Source of the DNA: Arthrobacter livingstonensis
GTDB taxonomy: Bacteria > Actinomycetota > Actinomycetes > Actinomycetales > Micrococcaceae
Reading direction: 5' to 3'
NCBI RefSeq assembly: GCF_003219815.1
Contig: NZ_QJVD01000005.1
Coordinates: 181,177 to 245,176 of the forward strand
Length of the DNA stretch: 64,000 bases
Position 1 is the first letter of the stretch, and every line of letters starts with the position of its first letter. A model generated the notes under the pieces. That model ran no database searches. It saw nothing but the letters and a program-made list of their open reading frames with translations, and was not told where the DNA came from. The translations under genes were made by a program, and so were the position numbers. This document shows positions 1 to 8,323 of the stretch, one piece after another.

Positions 1-425
1 TCGCCCAGGGTGGCGTAGGTGTACGAGTAGCTGGAGCCGGAAACCGGAACCATGCCTGCCATTTCCGCGTAGGAGACGGCCGAAAGCAGGGCGGCGATGC
101 CGGCAATCAGGAACGAGATGAACACGGCCGGGCCCGCCAGCGGCACGGAGTCGCCCAGGATCACCAGGATCCCCGTGCCCAGGGTGGCGCCGACGCTGAT
201 CATGGTCAGTTGCAGGACGCCGAAGCTGCGCACCAGCTTGCGGCCGTCGGAGCCGTTGCCGGCCTCGTGGAGCATCTGGCCCAGCGGTTTGCGGCGCATG
301 AGCTGGGTGCCCAGTCCGACGGCGGGTCCGCCCCGGGTGCCGCGCTGCGGGCCGGGCTGTCCGTCGCCCTGCGGGCCACTGGCGGTCGCCTTTGACCGCG
401 GGCCGAGCTGATCACGTAGTGTCAT
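1..425 (-). CDS. APC-superfamily amino-acid permease, N-terminal part (cut by window edge)
   Basis: About 141 residues are visible; the rest lies left of base 1. After a hydrophilic Gly/Pro-rich tail of roughly 45 residues comes MRRKPLGQML, then the first helices. They carry a glycine-rich stretch (GATLGTGILVILGDS) and then SAVSYAEMAGMVPVSGSSYSY. This is the helix 1 to 2 signature of cationic amino-acid/polyamine permeases of the APC superfamily, which act as membrane symporters or exchangers. The ATG at 425 is the first possible start because an in-frame TAG lies two codons upstream. AGAGG abuts it directly, which is too close for a good ribosome site, so the later Met of MRRKPLG is a possible start. 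It is transcribed away from the PucR gene at 692, which suggests control by that regulator. The substrate cannot be read from this fragment. Confidence 0.82.
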   Translation of the reverse strand, partial: MTLRDQLGPRSKATASGPQGDGQPGPQRGTRGGPAVGLGTQLMRRKPLGQMLHEAGNGSDGRKLVRSFGVLQLTMISVGATLGTGILVILGDSVPLAGPAVFISFLIAGIAALLSAVSYAEMAGMVPVSGSSYSYTYATLG

Positions 426-503
426 CCTCTAAATCCAATTCTTTTCGTGTCCTGCCGGTGCAGGCGGGCTTTCCCCTCACACAACAATAGGGCTGTGACG
501 CCC

Positions 504-547
504 GTCTCAAATTGTGCAAAACGTCCTGTACTGTTTTTGCATGAGAC
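504..547. promoter_or_regulatory. Inverted repeat in the permease/PucR divergent promoter region
   Basis: The 266-bp region between the divergent permease and regulator genes holds an inverted repeat. The left arm has GTCTCA, a five-base gap, then TGCAAAA; the right arm has TTTTTGCA followed directly by TGAGAC. The outer hexamers at 504-509 and 542-547 are perfect complements. A bound dimer here would cover a promoter serving either gene. PucR-type regulators often act on adjacent divergent transport genes. The operator role is inferred. Confidence 0.45.
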
Positions 548-691
548 AAAATGCACCACGGGCCACCGCTGCTTTCAGCTTCACAGGCGGTACCGCCGGC
601 GTGGACCCGGCTGTGATTCGGGCCAAGCTGTCCACCGCCCGAAACCCCGCCGGGCCAGGGCAGCCACCGGCCACGGTTAAGGCTACCGCCC

Positions 692-2353
692 ATGGCCGCA
701 GAACTCTTCACGGAGCCGCGCCGCACACGTCGCTGCGAGCCACCCATGGCGGCTGACGGCGCCGAGGGCCGCGTGCGGGCCCTGCCGCTCTCCGACGAGG
801 AGGTGGAATCCCGCTTCCGCTCCGTCACCCTGGGGCAGTTCCTGGCCGAGCTCCCCTCCGAGTTGCTCATCCTGCACGAGGGCGACCTTGACGCGCGCCT
901 GCGCTGGGTGGAACCCAGCGAGCTCGAGGATCCCACCCCCTATCTGATGGACGGGGAGTTTGTCCTCACCGCCGGGCTCCCCCTGATGGCCGACGGCGGA
1001 TCGGCAGATGCGATTGAGGCGTACGTTGGGCGGCTGGCCGGCGCACGCGTGTGTGCCCTTGGCTTTGGCCTGACCCCCTACCACGACGAGGTGCCCCCGG
1101 CCCTGGCCGCGTCCTGCCGGCGCCACGGGATCACGCTGGTGGAGGTGCCGCCGTCGGTCCCGTTCGCGGCGATCGGCCTGCAGTTTGCGCAATTGCTCGA
1201 ATCCGACTCCGCCAAGGTGTTCCGCAGCCTGGCGGAAACTAATCGGCTGCTCATGCGTTCGGTGCTGTCCCCGCGGCCGGACCAGGAGGTTCTGGGCACG
1301 CTGGTGCAGCGGGTGCCGTGCTGGGCCGTGCTGGTGGGGGCCGACGGAAAGGTGCGGGCCCGCGCCGGGGCCAACCCGGCCGACGTCGTCCTGCTGGGGC
1401 CACTGCTGGAGCGGCTGTTCCAGGGGTCCGGGCCGCGCGTGGAGGTGGACAGCCATCCCGCGCCGGGGTCCGAATTTGTGGTGGGCCACCCGCTGCGCAG
1501 CAACCGGGACGTCAACCTGGGCGCGCTGGTGATTGGCTCGGCGGAGCGGCTGGCGCCGGCGCACAACAACATTGTCTCGGCCGCCGTCGGGCTCCTGGAA
1601 CTGCTCTCCCGGCAGCGCACCAGCGGATCCCTGGCCCCGAGCCAGCTGGCCACGGCCCTCCTGCTGCATCCGGAGACACTCGCCGGCGGGACGTCGCGGC
1701 AGGTATCGGCGGCCAAGGACCTCATGGCGCAGAGCCTGTCCTCGACCCGCTCCGCGCCCATGCGCGTGGTGCAGGGCGTCAACGTGGACGCGCCGCAGTG
1801 GCGCAGCACCGACAGCCCCGTGCGCGAGCTGCTGCAGTGGCGGCGGATTTTCGACACCAAGCTCGTGGAGATCACCGAGTACGGTTTCGCCGCGGTGACC
1901 CGGCTGAAGGTGGACGATTCCGCGGTGACCGAGGTGGAGCGGCTGGGCTGGCGGCTGGTGATCGGGGATCCCGTTGAGCCCAACGACCTCCCCGCCGCCT
2001 ACCAGCGGGCGGGGTCGCTGCGTGTCCGGGCGCGCTCCACGGCCCAGACGCTCCGCGTGGATTCGGTGACGTGGTCCGTCACAGGGCTGCTGGGGCGTGA
2101 GGCCGGGACCATGCTGGCCGGGCAGGTGCTGGGGCCGCTGCTGGAGCTCGAGCCCGAACGCCGCGAGGTTTTGGTGGACGTGCTGCGCGCCTGGCTGGCC
2201 CACAACGGCAGCTGGGATGCCACAGCCAAGGCGCTCACGCTGCACCGCAACAGCGTCCGGCGGCATATCGGCACGGTGTTCGATCTGCTCTCCCGCGACC
2301 CCAACGACGCCCAAACCCGCGCCGACCTCTTGATCGCACTGCAGTATCTCTGA
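692..2353 (+). CDS. PucR family transcriptional regulator
   Basis: This 553-residue protein has the PucR layout. An N-terminal PucR domain (about residues 45-165) includes LGQFLAELPSELLILHEGD and PYLMDGEFVLTAGLPL. A GGDEF-like middle follows. The C-terminal HTH_30 domain (about 490-553) includes LRAWLAHNGSWDATAKALTLHRNSVRRHI. Family members sense nitrogen or purine metabolites and activate or repress catabolic and transport genes. The gene faces away from an amino-acid permease and shares an upstream inverted repeat with it, so that permease is a likely target. The start is unsure: neither the ATG at 692 nor the one at 746 (MAADGAEG) has a strong ribosome site, and the PucR domain is complete from either. 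No catabolic operon sits beside it, so the effector is not evident. Confidence 0.85.
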   Translation: MAAELFTEPRRTRRCEPPMAADGAEGRVRALPLSDEEVESRFRSVTLGQFLAELPSELLILHEGDLDARLRWVEPSELEDPTPYLMDGEFVLTAGLPLMADGGSADAIEAYVGRLAGARVCALGFGLTPYHDEVPPALAASCRRHGITLVEVPPSVPFAAIGLQFAQLLESDSAKVFRSLAETNRLLMRSVLSPRPDQEVLGTLVQRVPCWAVLVGADGKVRARAGANPADVVLLGPLLERLFQGSGPRVEVDSHPAPGSEFVVGHPLRSNRDVNLGALVIGSAERLAPAHNNIVSAAVGLLELLSRQRTSGSLAPSQLATALLLHPETLAGGTSRQVSAAKDLMAQSLSSTRSAPMRVVQGVNVDAPQWRSTDSPVRELLQWRRIFDTKLVEITEYGFAAVTRLKVDDSAVTEVERLGWRLVIGDPVEPNDLPAAYQRAGSLRVRARSTAQTLRVDSVTWSVTGLLGREAGTMLAGQVLGPLLELEPERREVLVDVLRAWLAHNGSWDATAKALTLHRNSVRRHIGTVFDLLSRDPNDAQTRADLLIALQYL

Positions 2354-2363
2354 CCCGCATCTA

Positions 2364-2424
2364 TGTTGCAGATAATCGACCGGGAAGCGCTTTCATTCAG
2401 GGTTTCGGGCCAAGATGTGCAACA
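2364..2424. repeat. 61-bp imperfect palindromic repeat, copy 1
   Basis: This 61-bp element begins TGTTGCA and ends TGCAACA, with an imperfectly palindromic interior. It lies in the short gap between the convergent PucR and nitrilase genes. A second element of exactly the same length and ends lies at 29677-29737. Aligned to that copy's reverse complement, the interior is also related (both have GGTTTC near the middle and CCAAG near the right end). It may work as a two-way terminator or be a dispersed repeat. Confidence 0.6.
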
Positions 2425-2429
2425 CAGAT

Positions 2430-3230
2430 CTAGGCTTGGCGGTCCCAATCGCGGTACAGCTCGGGGCGCCGCTCGGCCAGGTACGGCACGTCCCGTCGGC
2501 TGCCCCGGATGGCGTCCGCGTCCAACTGCGCGTAGAGCAGTTCGGCGCCGGGGCCCGCTGTGGCCAGGAGTGTCCCGCCTGGCCCGGCGATGACGCTGCC
2601 CCCGCCAAAATCCACCCCGGATTCAGTGCCGCAATGGTTCGCGTAGCCGATGGCCACGTGGTTTTCCAGCGCCCGTGCCCGCACTATCACCTGCGGGACC
2701 TCGGCAAAGCCGTGCGCCAGGGCCGTGGGCACCAGCACGACGTCGGCCCCCCGCACCGCCGCCGCGCGCACCGTTTCGGGGAATTCAACGTCGTAGCAAA
2801 TCACCAGGGAAACGTTCAGCCCCTTGAAGTGCACGACACCGGGCGGCCGGGTTGCTCCGGTAAATGCCGTCCGCTCGTGCACACCAAAGAGGTGCACCTT
2901 CCCATAGCTGAGCAGTTCAGCCCCGGCCCCGTCGAGAAGGGTGGCCGAGATGTTCAGCCCGGTGCCGCCGTCGTGCATGGGAAGGCTGTAGACCAGCCCG
3001 ATCCCGTGGCTGCGGGCCGTCTCGGCCAGTTCGGTCCGGATTTCCGGCAGGAGCGCGGGGTCAAACTCGGCGTGGATGCGCAGGGGGTCGTAGCCAAGCG
3101 GGAACAGTTCCGGTGTCAGGAGCACGTCCGCACCCGCGGCCGCAGCGTCCCTGGCGGCGTGGCGGATGGTGTCCAAGTTGGCGGCGACATCCAACGGGGC
3201 GGCGTTGGCCTGCAACAGTGCCAGCAGCAT
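2430..3230 (-). CDS. Carbon-nitrogen hydrolase (nitrilase superfamily)
   Basis: This 266-residue cytosolic protein carries the full nitrilase-superfamily triad: Glu41 in LLTPELFPLGYD, Lys111 in YGKVHLFG and Cys145 in VICYDVEFPE. The length and single-domain form match small omega-amidase or aliphatic-amidase branches. These hydrolyse amides such as alpha-ketoglutaramate, carbamoyl compounds or agmatine derivatives to acid and ammonia. The exact substrate cannot be assigned. It is transcribed toward PucR and away from the carbonic anhydrase-like gene at 3427. The nearby amino-acid permease and PucR regulator fit a nitrogen-scavenging role, but this is context only. Confidence 0.85.
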   Translation of the reverse strand: MLLALLQANAAPLDVAANLDTIRHAARDAAAAGADVLLTPELFPLGYDPLRIHAEFDPALLPEIRTELAETARSHGIGLVYSLPMHDGGTGLNISATLLDGAGAELLSYGKVHLFGVHERTAFTGATRPPGVVHFKGLNVSLVICYDVEFPETVRAAAVRGADVVLVPTALAHGFAEVPQVIVRARALENHVAIGYANHCGTESGVDFGGGSVIAGPGGTLLATAGPGAELLYAQLDADAIRGSRRDVPYLAERRPELYRDWDRQA

Positions 3231-3426
3231 TCTTGCGGCTCCTCAATCAAGTGGCGTTTATTCCACAGTAGTGCCGGGAGCTCGGGGCTAACGGGGCGGA
3301 AACCACCACGGAGCGTCAAAATTGGGATGAATTACCCGTTGCCCGGGCCGCACGTTGGTCGCCAGGTTCGGTAGCATCGGCTGTACCGGTGCTGTTCGCG
3401 CCACACTGCAACGAATTGGAGCCCCC

Positions 3427-3945
3427 ATGAAGCAGCTTCTCACCTTTGACGGCCACACGCCGTCCGTCCACGAAACCGCCTTCGTGGCGCCGTCCGCCAC
3501 GATTATTGGCGACGCCTCGCTGGGTGCCAACTCCAGCGCGTTTTACGGCGTGGTGGTCCGCGGCGACACCGCCACCATCACCGTTGGCAACGGGACCAAT
3601 CTGCAGGACAACGTGGTGCTGCATGCCGACTTCGGCTTCCCCACCACCATCGGCGACGGCGTCAGCGTGGGGCACAGCGCAGTGGTGCACGGCTGCACCA
3701 TCGAGGACAACTGCCTGATCGGCATGAGCGCCACCGTCATGAACGGCGCGGTGGTTGGCGCCGGATCGCTGGTGGCCGGCGGCGCGGTGGTGCTGGAAGG
3801 CGCCGTGATTCCGCCCGGTTCGCTGGTGGCCGGCGTCCCGGCCAAGGTCCGCCGCGAACTGACGGCGGAGGAACTGGTGCACGTGAAGGAAAATGCGTCG
3901 CACTACGTGGAGCTGGCCCGCAAGCACAATGCCATCCACGCCTAG
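3427..3945 (+). CDS. Gamma-carbonic anhydrase family protein (left-handed beta-helix)
   Basis: The 172 residues are mostly hexapeptide repeats (for example IGDASLGANSSAFYG and IGDGVSVGHSAVVHGC) that fold as a left-handed beta-helix, with a C-terminal helix (about 140-172). His66 (VLHAD), His83 (VGH) and His88 (VHGC) are spaced like the three zinc or iron ligands of gamma-class carbonic anhydrases. Such proteins (YrdA/PaaY/CaiE-like) interconvert CO2 and bicarbonate or have accessory roles; many bacterial members show little activity. The ATG at 3427 follows GGAG at a good distance; a longer reading would add residues with no family counterpart. It stands alone between the nitrilase gene and the ROK gene. 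Confidence 0.85.
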   Translation: MKQLLTFDGHTPSVHETAFVAPSATIIGDASLGANSSAFYGVVVRGDTATITVGNGTNLQDNVVLHADFGFPTTIGDGVSVGHSAVVHGCTIEDNCLIGMSATVMNGAVVGAGSLVAGGAVVLEGAVIPPGSLVAGVPAKVRRELTAEELVHVKENASHYVELARKHNAIHA

Positions 3946-3993
3946 GCTGACCGAATGCTGGATACACCGACTTAACGCAAATCAATATTTGTT

Positions 3994-4020
3994 CGTTAAA
4001 TTCTTGACCTCAAGGTCTTG
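3994..4020 (+). promoter_or_regulatory. Candidate ROK operator/promoter before the ROK gene
   Basis: CGTTAAATTCTTGAC at 3994-4008 contains a good -35 hexamer (TTGACC) and overlaps a small palindrome, GACCTCAAGGTC. The same pattern, CGTTAAA-NN-CTTGAC, recurs at 5264-5278 before the sugar transporter. Two copies flanking a ROK repressor suggest its operator and self-control. No convincing -10 follows this copy. Confidence 0.5.
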
Positions 4021-4039
4021 ATGGGGCACTCTTCTAGTT

Positions 4040-5245
4040 ATGTTCGACGACGAAAGCAGCCCGCGCCGCAGTGCCGGCAGTTCCACCAAGCCCGGATCGC
4101 AATCGGCCCTGCGCAGGCGCAACGAGCTAAGGGTGACCGAGCAACTTCTCCGCGGCGGACCTGCAACACAGGCCGAGTTGTCCCGGCTGACGGGCCTGTC
4201 CACCGCGACGGTCTCCAACATTGTCAAGAGCATGCAGCAGGCCGGACTGGTCACGCTGACCGCCACGACAAGTTCCGGGCGGCGCGCCCACTCGGTCCGC
4301 TACATCGGTGACAGCTCCATCGCGGCCGGAATCGATTTTGGCCGAAGCCACGTCCGCGTGGTCCTGGCCAACAGGTCGTACCAGGTGGTTGCCGAACGCC
4401 AGATCCCCCTTCCGCTGGGGCACGACGCCACAGTCGGCATTGCCGCGGCCGCCAAGCTGCTGGACGAACTGCTCGTTGAAGGGGGAATTTCCCGCTCCTC
4501 GCTGGTAGGTGCGGGGGCCGGAATCCCCGGTCCCATCGACCGGCGAACGGGGAAGGTCATCCAGGGTGCCATCCTGCCCGAATGGGTGGGCATCAATCTC
4601 CATGAACGGCTCAAGTCCGCCCTGGAGCTGCCCGTGTTCATTGAAAATGACGCAAACCTCGGAGCCTTGGCCCAAATCACGTGGGGGGCCTACTCCGCCG
4701 TCCCCAACCTGGTGTTCGTCAAGATCGGCACGGGCATCGGTGCGGGCCTGATTGTCAATGGCTCGCTCTATTCAGGCAGCATCGGCGTCACGGGAGAAAT
4801 CGGCCACCTTACCATCAACGAATCCGGATTGATCTGCCGCTGCGGCAACCGCGGCTGCCTCGAAACAGTCGCCTCGACGGCAACCATGATCCAGCTCCTC
4901 AGCCGGGACAAGTCGCATCCAATGGATGCTGAGGACATCGTCCGCCACGCCAAGGCGGGCGACTCCACCACCCTGCGTGTGCTCGAGGATGCCGGCACCG
5001 CCGTCGGCCGTGCACTGGCCACCATTTCCAACCTCATGAGCCCTGACGTCATTGTCATCGGCGGGCCGCTGGCAACGTTGGGCGAGCTTTTACTCTCACC
5101 CATCCGGCGCGGGCTTCTCCGCCACGCAGTGCCGGTTGTCGGAGAAAACACCACCCTGGCCACGTCGTCGCTCGGTCCCCGATCGGAAGCGTTGGGAGCC
5201 GTGTCCCTGGTCTTCCAAAGTGATCCGGCCAAGCAAACTACTTAA
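4040..5245 (+). CDS. ROK family transcriptional repressor (NagC/XylR type)
   Basis: This 401-residue protein has an N-terminal winged helix (about 25-80; LRVTEQLLRGGPATQAELSR, then TATVSNIVKSM) followed by a ROK sugar-kinase fold. The fold includes GAGIPGPID, a phosphate-binding GTGIGAGLI, the ROK signature GEIGHLTI, and the zinc site CRCGNRGCLE. ROK regulators bind a sugar or sugar phosphate in the kinase-like domain and release DNA. The next three genes form a CUT2 sugar ABC transporter in the same direction, so this is its probable local repressor. The ATG at 4040 has no clear ribosome site, so translation may start weakly or from a leaderless transcript. Confidence 0.88.
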   Translation: MFDDESSPRRSAGSSTKPGSQSALRRRNELRVTEQLLRGGPATQAELSRLTGLSTATVSNIVKSMQQAGLVTLTATTSSGRRAHSVRYIGDSSIAAGIDFGRSHVRVVLANRSYQVVAERQIPLPLGHDATVGIAAAAKLLDELLVEGGISRSSLVGAGAGIPGPIDRRTGKVIQGAILPEWVGINLHERLKSALELPVFIENDANLGALAQITWGAYSAVPNLVFVKIGTGIGAGLIVNGSLYSGSIGVTGEIGHLTINESGLICRCGNRGCLETVASTATMIQLLSRDKSHPMDAEDIVRHAKAGDSTTLRVLEDAGTAVGRALATISNLMSPDVIVIGGPLATLGELLLSPIRRGLLRHAVPVVGENTTLATSSLGPRSEALGAVSLVFQSDPAKQTT

Positions 5246-5263
5246 ACCGTTACCATCCCGTTG

Positions 5264-5302
5264 CGTTAAAGGCTTGACGCCAACCGTTCAACCGAGTTGA
5301 AT
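5264..5302 (+). promoter_or_regulatory. Candidate sugar-transporter promoter with ROK operator
   Basis: CGTTAAAGGCTTGAC (5264-5278) matches the motif before the ROK gene. The TTGACG at 5274-5279 is followed after 17 bases by TTGAAT (5297-5302), which makes a usable sigma-70-type promoter. It leaves an untranslated leader of about 120 bases before the ATPase gene. A repressor at CGTTAAA would overlap the -35 box. Function is inferred from position and repetition. Confidence 0.5.
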
Positions 5303-5430
5303 CTCCTAAGTACCAATTTTTTGCTCCACCGCGTCCCAGGCCCGGCGACGGCAGTGGCCACGTCGAACTGGCCCGTCTCCGCAACTGCGACGCAACGACA
5401 AAGACGTCTGTCTTGGAAAGCGATACGCAC

Positions 5431-6975
5431 ATGCCGTCCGCAAACCCCATCATTCTCCAGATGCGATCCATCACCAAGGAATTCCCCGGCGTCAAGGCGC
5501 TCTCGGATGTCTCCATCACCGTCCGGGCCAGCGAGATCCACTCCATTTGTGGCGAGAATGGCGCCGGCAAGTCCACGCTCATGAAGGTTCTTTCCGGCGT
5601 ATACCCCTTCGGCAGCTATGAGGGAGAGATCGTCTTCCAAAATGAAGTTTGCGAGTTCAAGGACATCCGCGCCAGCGAAAATGCCGGGATCGTGATCATC
5701 CACCAGGAACTGGCACTGATCCCGGAATTGTCCATCACCGAGAACATCTTCCTGGGCAACGAACCCACCAGGTTCGGCGTGATCAACTGGGACGAGGCAC
5801 GGCAGCGGTCGGTAGAGCTGATGGCCAGGGTCGGTTTGAGCGAGGACCCCAACACCCCGGTGAAGGAAATTGGCGTCGGCAAGCAGCAACTGGTGGAGAT
5901 CGCCAAGGCCCTGAACAAGTCGGTCAAGCTGCTCATCCTCGACGAGCCCACCGCGGCCCTGAACGAATCCGATTCCCAGCACCTCCTGGACCTGATCCGG
6001 GGGCTGAAGGGCAAGGGCATCAGCGCCATCATGATCTCCCACAAGCTCAACGAGATCGAGCAGGTCTCCGATTCCATCACCATCATCCGGGACGGCAAGA
6101 CGATTGAGACCCTTGATGTCAAGGCCGACGGCGTCGATGAGGACCGGATCATCAAGGCCATGGTGGGCAGGACCCTGGAAGCCCGGTTCCCCGACCACAC
6201 GCCCAAGATCGGTGAAGTGTTCTTCGAGGTCAAGAACTGGACCGTGGGACACCCGCAGATCGCGGACCGCCTGGTCTGCAAGCATTCCAGCTTCAATGTC
6301 CGCCGCGGCGAGATTGTCGGGTTCGCCGGCCTCATGGGTGCCGGGCGCACCGAGCTGGCACGGTCCATCTTCGGCCGCTCCTACGGCAACTTCAAGTCCG
6401 GGCAGATCATCAAGGACGGCAAGGAGATCACGCTCCGCAACGTTCCCGACGCCATCAAGCACGGCCTCGGCTACGTCACGGAAGACCGGAAAACCCTCGG
6501 GCTGAACCTGCTCGACGACATCAAGACGACCACCGTTTCCGCCAACCTCAATGCCATCTCGACCCGCACCGTGGTTGACGTGGACAAGGAATATGCCGTC
6601 GCCGAGCAGTACCGCAAGCAGCTGCGTACCAAGGCCCCCAGCGTGGACGAGGGCGTTTCCAAGCTCTCCGGTGGAAACCAGCAAAAGGTGGTCCTGGCCA
6701 AGTGGATGTTCACCGACCCTGACCTGCTCATCCTTGACGAACCCACCCGCGGAATCGATGTCGGCGCCAAGTACGAGATCTACGGAATCATCCAGGCCTT
6801 GGCCGACCAGGGCAAGGGCGTCATCGTCATCTCCTCCGAGCTGCCGGAACTTCTTGGCATCTCAGACCGCATCTACACCATCTTCGAGGGCGCCATCACC
6901 GGTGTCCTCAATAAGGACCAGGCCAGCCAGGAATCGTTGATGAAGCGCATGACCGCTGCCAGGAAATCTGCCTAA
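5431..6975 (+). CDS. gguA: Sugar ABC transporter ATP-binding protein (CUT2, MmsA/GguA type)
   Basis: This 514-residue protein has two fused ABC ATPase halves, the mark of CUT2 (ribose/xylose-type) importers. The first half has Walker [10 protein letters not shown] at residues 41-49 and Walker [12 protein letters not shown]. The second has a degenerate P-loop (GLMGAGRTE), the signature LSGGNQQK and Walker [13 protein letters not shown]. The degenerate second P-loop is normal in this family. It energises sugar uptake with the permease and binding protein downstream. The ATG at 5431 is preferred because GGAAAG lies ten bases upstream; a TTG 18 bases earlier would overlap that site. The sequence resembles the GguA/MmsA multiple-monosaccharide group, so arabinose, xylose, galactose or glucose are plausible substrates. 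Confidence 0.9.
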   Translation: MPSANPIILQMRSITKEFPGVKALSDVSITVRASEIHSICGENGAGKSTLMKVLSGVYPFGSYEGEIVFQNEVCEFKDIRASENAGIVIIHQELALIPELSITENIFLGNEPTRFGVINWDEARQRSVELMARVGLSEDPNTPVKEIGVGKQQLVEIAKALNKSVKLLILDEPTAALNESDSQHLLDLIRGLKGKGISAIMISHKLNEIEQVSDSITIIRDGKTIETLDVKADGVDEDRIIKAMVGRTLEARFPDHTPKIGEVFFEVKNWTVGHPQIADRLVCKHSSFNVRRGEIVGFAGLMGAGRTELARSIFGRSYGNFKSGQIIKDGKEITLRNVPDAIKHGLGYVTEDRKTLGLNLLDDIKTTTVSANLNAISTRTVVDVDKEYAVAEQYRKQLRTKAPSVDEGVSKLSGGNQQKVVLAKWMFTDPDLLILDEPTRGIDVGAKYEIYGIIQALADQGKGVIVISSELPELLGISDRIYTIFEGAITGVLNKDQASQESLMKRMTAARKSA

Positions 6976-7002
6976 ACACAGGGAAGAAAACAGGACCCCA
7001 CC

Positions 7003-8271
7003 ATGAACGCCATCAAACAACTCTTCGGCGGCAACACCCGCCAATTCGGGATGATCTTCGCACTCGTCGCCTTGGTCCTCTTCTTTCAGTGGAAGACCGG
7101 CGGGGTGATCCTCACTCCCGACAACGTCATTAACCTGATCAACGGCTACTCCTACATCCTCATCCTCGCCATCGGCATGGTGCTGGTCATCATCGCCGGC
7201 CACATTGACCTTTCCGTTGGCTCCGTCGCCGCGTTCGTCGGCATCGTCGTGGCCCTCACCATGCGTGACTGGGGCCTGCCCTGGTACATGGGCATCGTCG
7301 TCGGCCTGGTCCTGGGCGCGCTCATCGGAGCTTGGCAAGGCTTTTTTGTTGCGTACGTCGGCATCCCGGCGTTCATCGTCACCCTAGCCGGCATGCTGCT
7401 CTTCCGTGGCGCCAACCAGTACTTCGGCAAGTCACTCACGGTCCCCGTCTCCACCGACTTCCAGTACATCGGGGCCGGCTACCTGCCCGAAATCGGCCCC
7501 GACACCGGCTATAACAATTTGACGCTCCTGCTCGGTTTCATCGTCGTGGCCGCCCTCATCTGGGGCGAGCTGCGCAGCCACCGCAAGGCCGTGGCCCTGG
7601 GCGCAGACGTCAAGCCGCTCTGGGTGACCATCGTCAAGCTCGTCGTCCTGTGCGGCGTGGTCCTCTACGCCACCTACCTTTTCGCCACCGGCCGCCCCGG
7701 CACGTCCTTCCCGATCCCCGGCATCATCCTCGGCGTCCTGGTCCTGGCCTACGGCTTCATCTCAGCCCGCACCACTCTTGGACGCCATGTGTACGCCGTC
7801 GGCGGCAACAGGCACGCTGCCGCCCTCTCCGGCGTCAAGAGCAAGCGCACCGACTTCCTCGTCATCCTCAACATGGCCGTGCTGGCAGGGCTCGCCGGCA
7901 TGATCTTCGTGGCCCGCTCCAACGCCTCCGGCCCGTCCGACGGTGTCGGTTGGGAATTGGACGCCATCGCCGCCGTCTTCATTGGCGGCGCAGCAGTCAC
8001 CGGCGGTGTCGGTACCGTGGTGGGCTCCATGATCGGCGGCCTGGTCATGGCGGTGCTGAACAACGGGCTCTACCTGATGGGCGTCGGCTCGGACATGTCC
8101 CAGATCATCAAGGGCCTGGTCCTGCTTGCCGCGGTGGTCTTTGACGTCTACAACAAGAGCCAAGGCAAGGCGTCCTTCATCGGCCTGATGATGAAAAAAC
8201 TCGGCGGCCGGGACAATCCGGATCTGGCAGTGGCCGAGCCACTCAAGGACGCCGTCAGGATCGAATCCTAG
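7003..8271 (+). CDS. gguB: Sugar ABC transporter permease (CUT2, GguB/MmsB type)
   Basis: This 422-residue integral membrane protein has about ten helices and the CUT2 permease hallmark GHIDLSVGSVAAFVG, followed by GIPAFIVTLAGML and a late GGAAVTGGVGTVVGS. It forms the membrane channel for the ATPase encoded 27 bases upstream and the binding protein 52 bases downstream. Length and the long central segment (about residues 165-245) match GguB/MmsB rather than the shorter RbsC permeases. AGGA before the ATG at 7003 supports the start. It is part of one rightward operon ending at the terminator near 9452. Confidence 0.9.
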   Translation: MNAIKQLFGGNTRQFGMIFALVALVLFFQWKTGGVILTPDNVINLINGYSYILILAIGMVLVIIAGHIDLSVGSVAAFVGIVVALTMRDWGLPWYMGIVVGLVLGALIGAWQGFFVAYVGIPAFIVTLAGMLLFRGANQYFGKSLTVPVSTDFQYIGAGYLPEIGPDTGYNNLTLLLGFIVVAALIWGELRSHRKAVALGADVKPLWVTIVKLVVLCGVVLYATYLFATGRPGTSFPIPGIILGVLVLAYGFISARTTLGRHVYAVGGNRHAAALSGVKSKRTDFLVILNMAVLAGLAGMIFVARSNASGPSDGVGWELDAIAAVFIGGAAVTGGVGTVVGSMIGGLVMAVLNNGLYLMGVGSDMSQIIKGLVLLAAVVFDVYNKSQGKASFIGLMMKKLGGRDNPDLAVAEPLKDAVRIES

Positions 8272-8323
8272 AAACTTCCCTTCAGAGCAGCACTTCACGA
8301 AACCCAACAGAAAGCGGACAACA

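Noticed and set aside
683-2314. 543-codon leftward frame opposite the PucR gene.
   Set aside because: The forward strand carries PucR and HTH_30 motifs; the reverse product is His/Gln/Gly-rich and motif-free.
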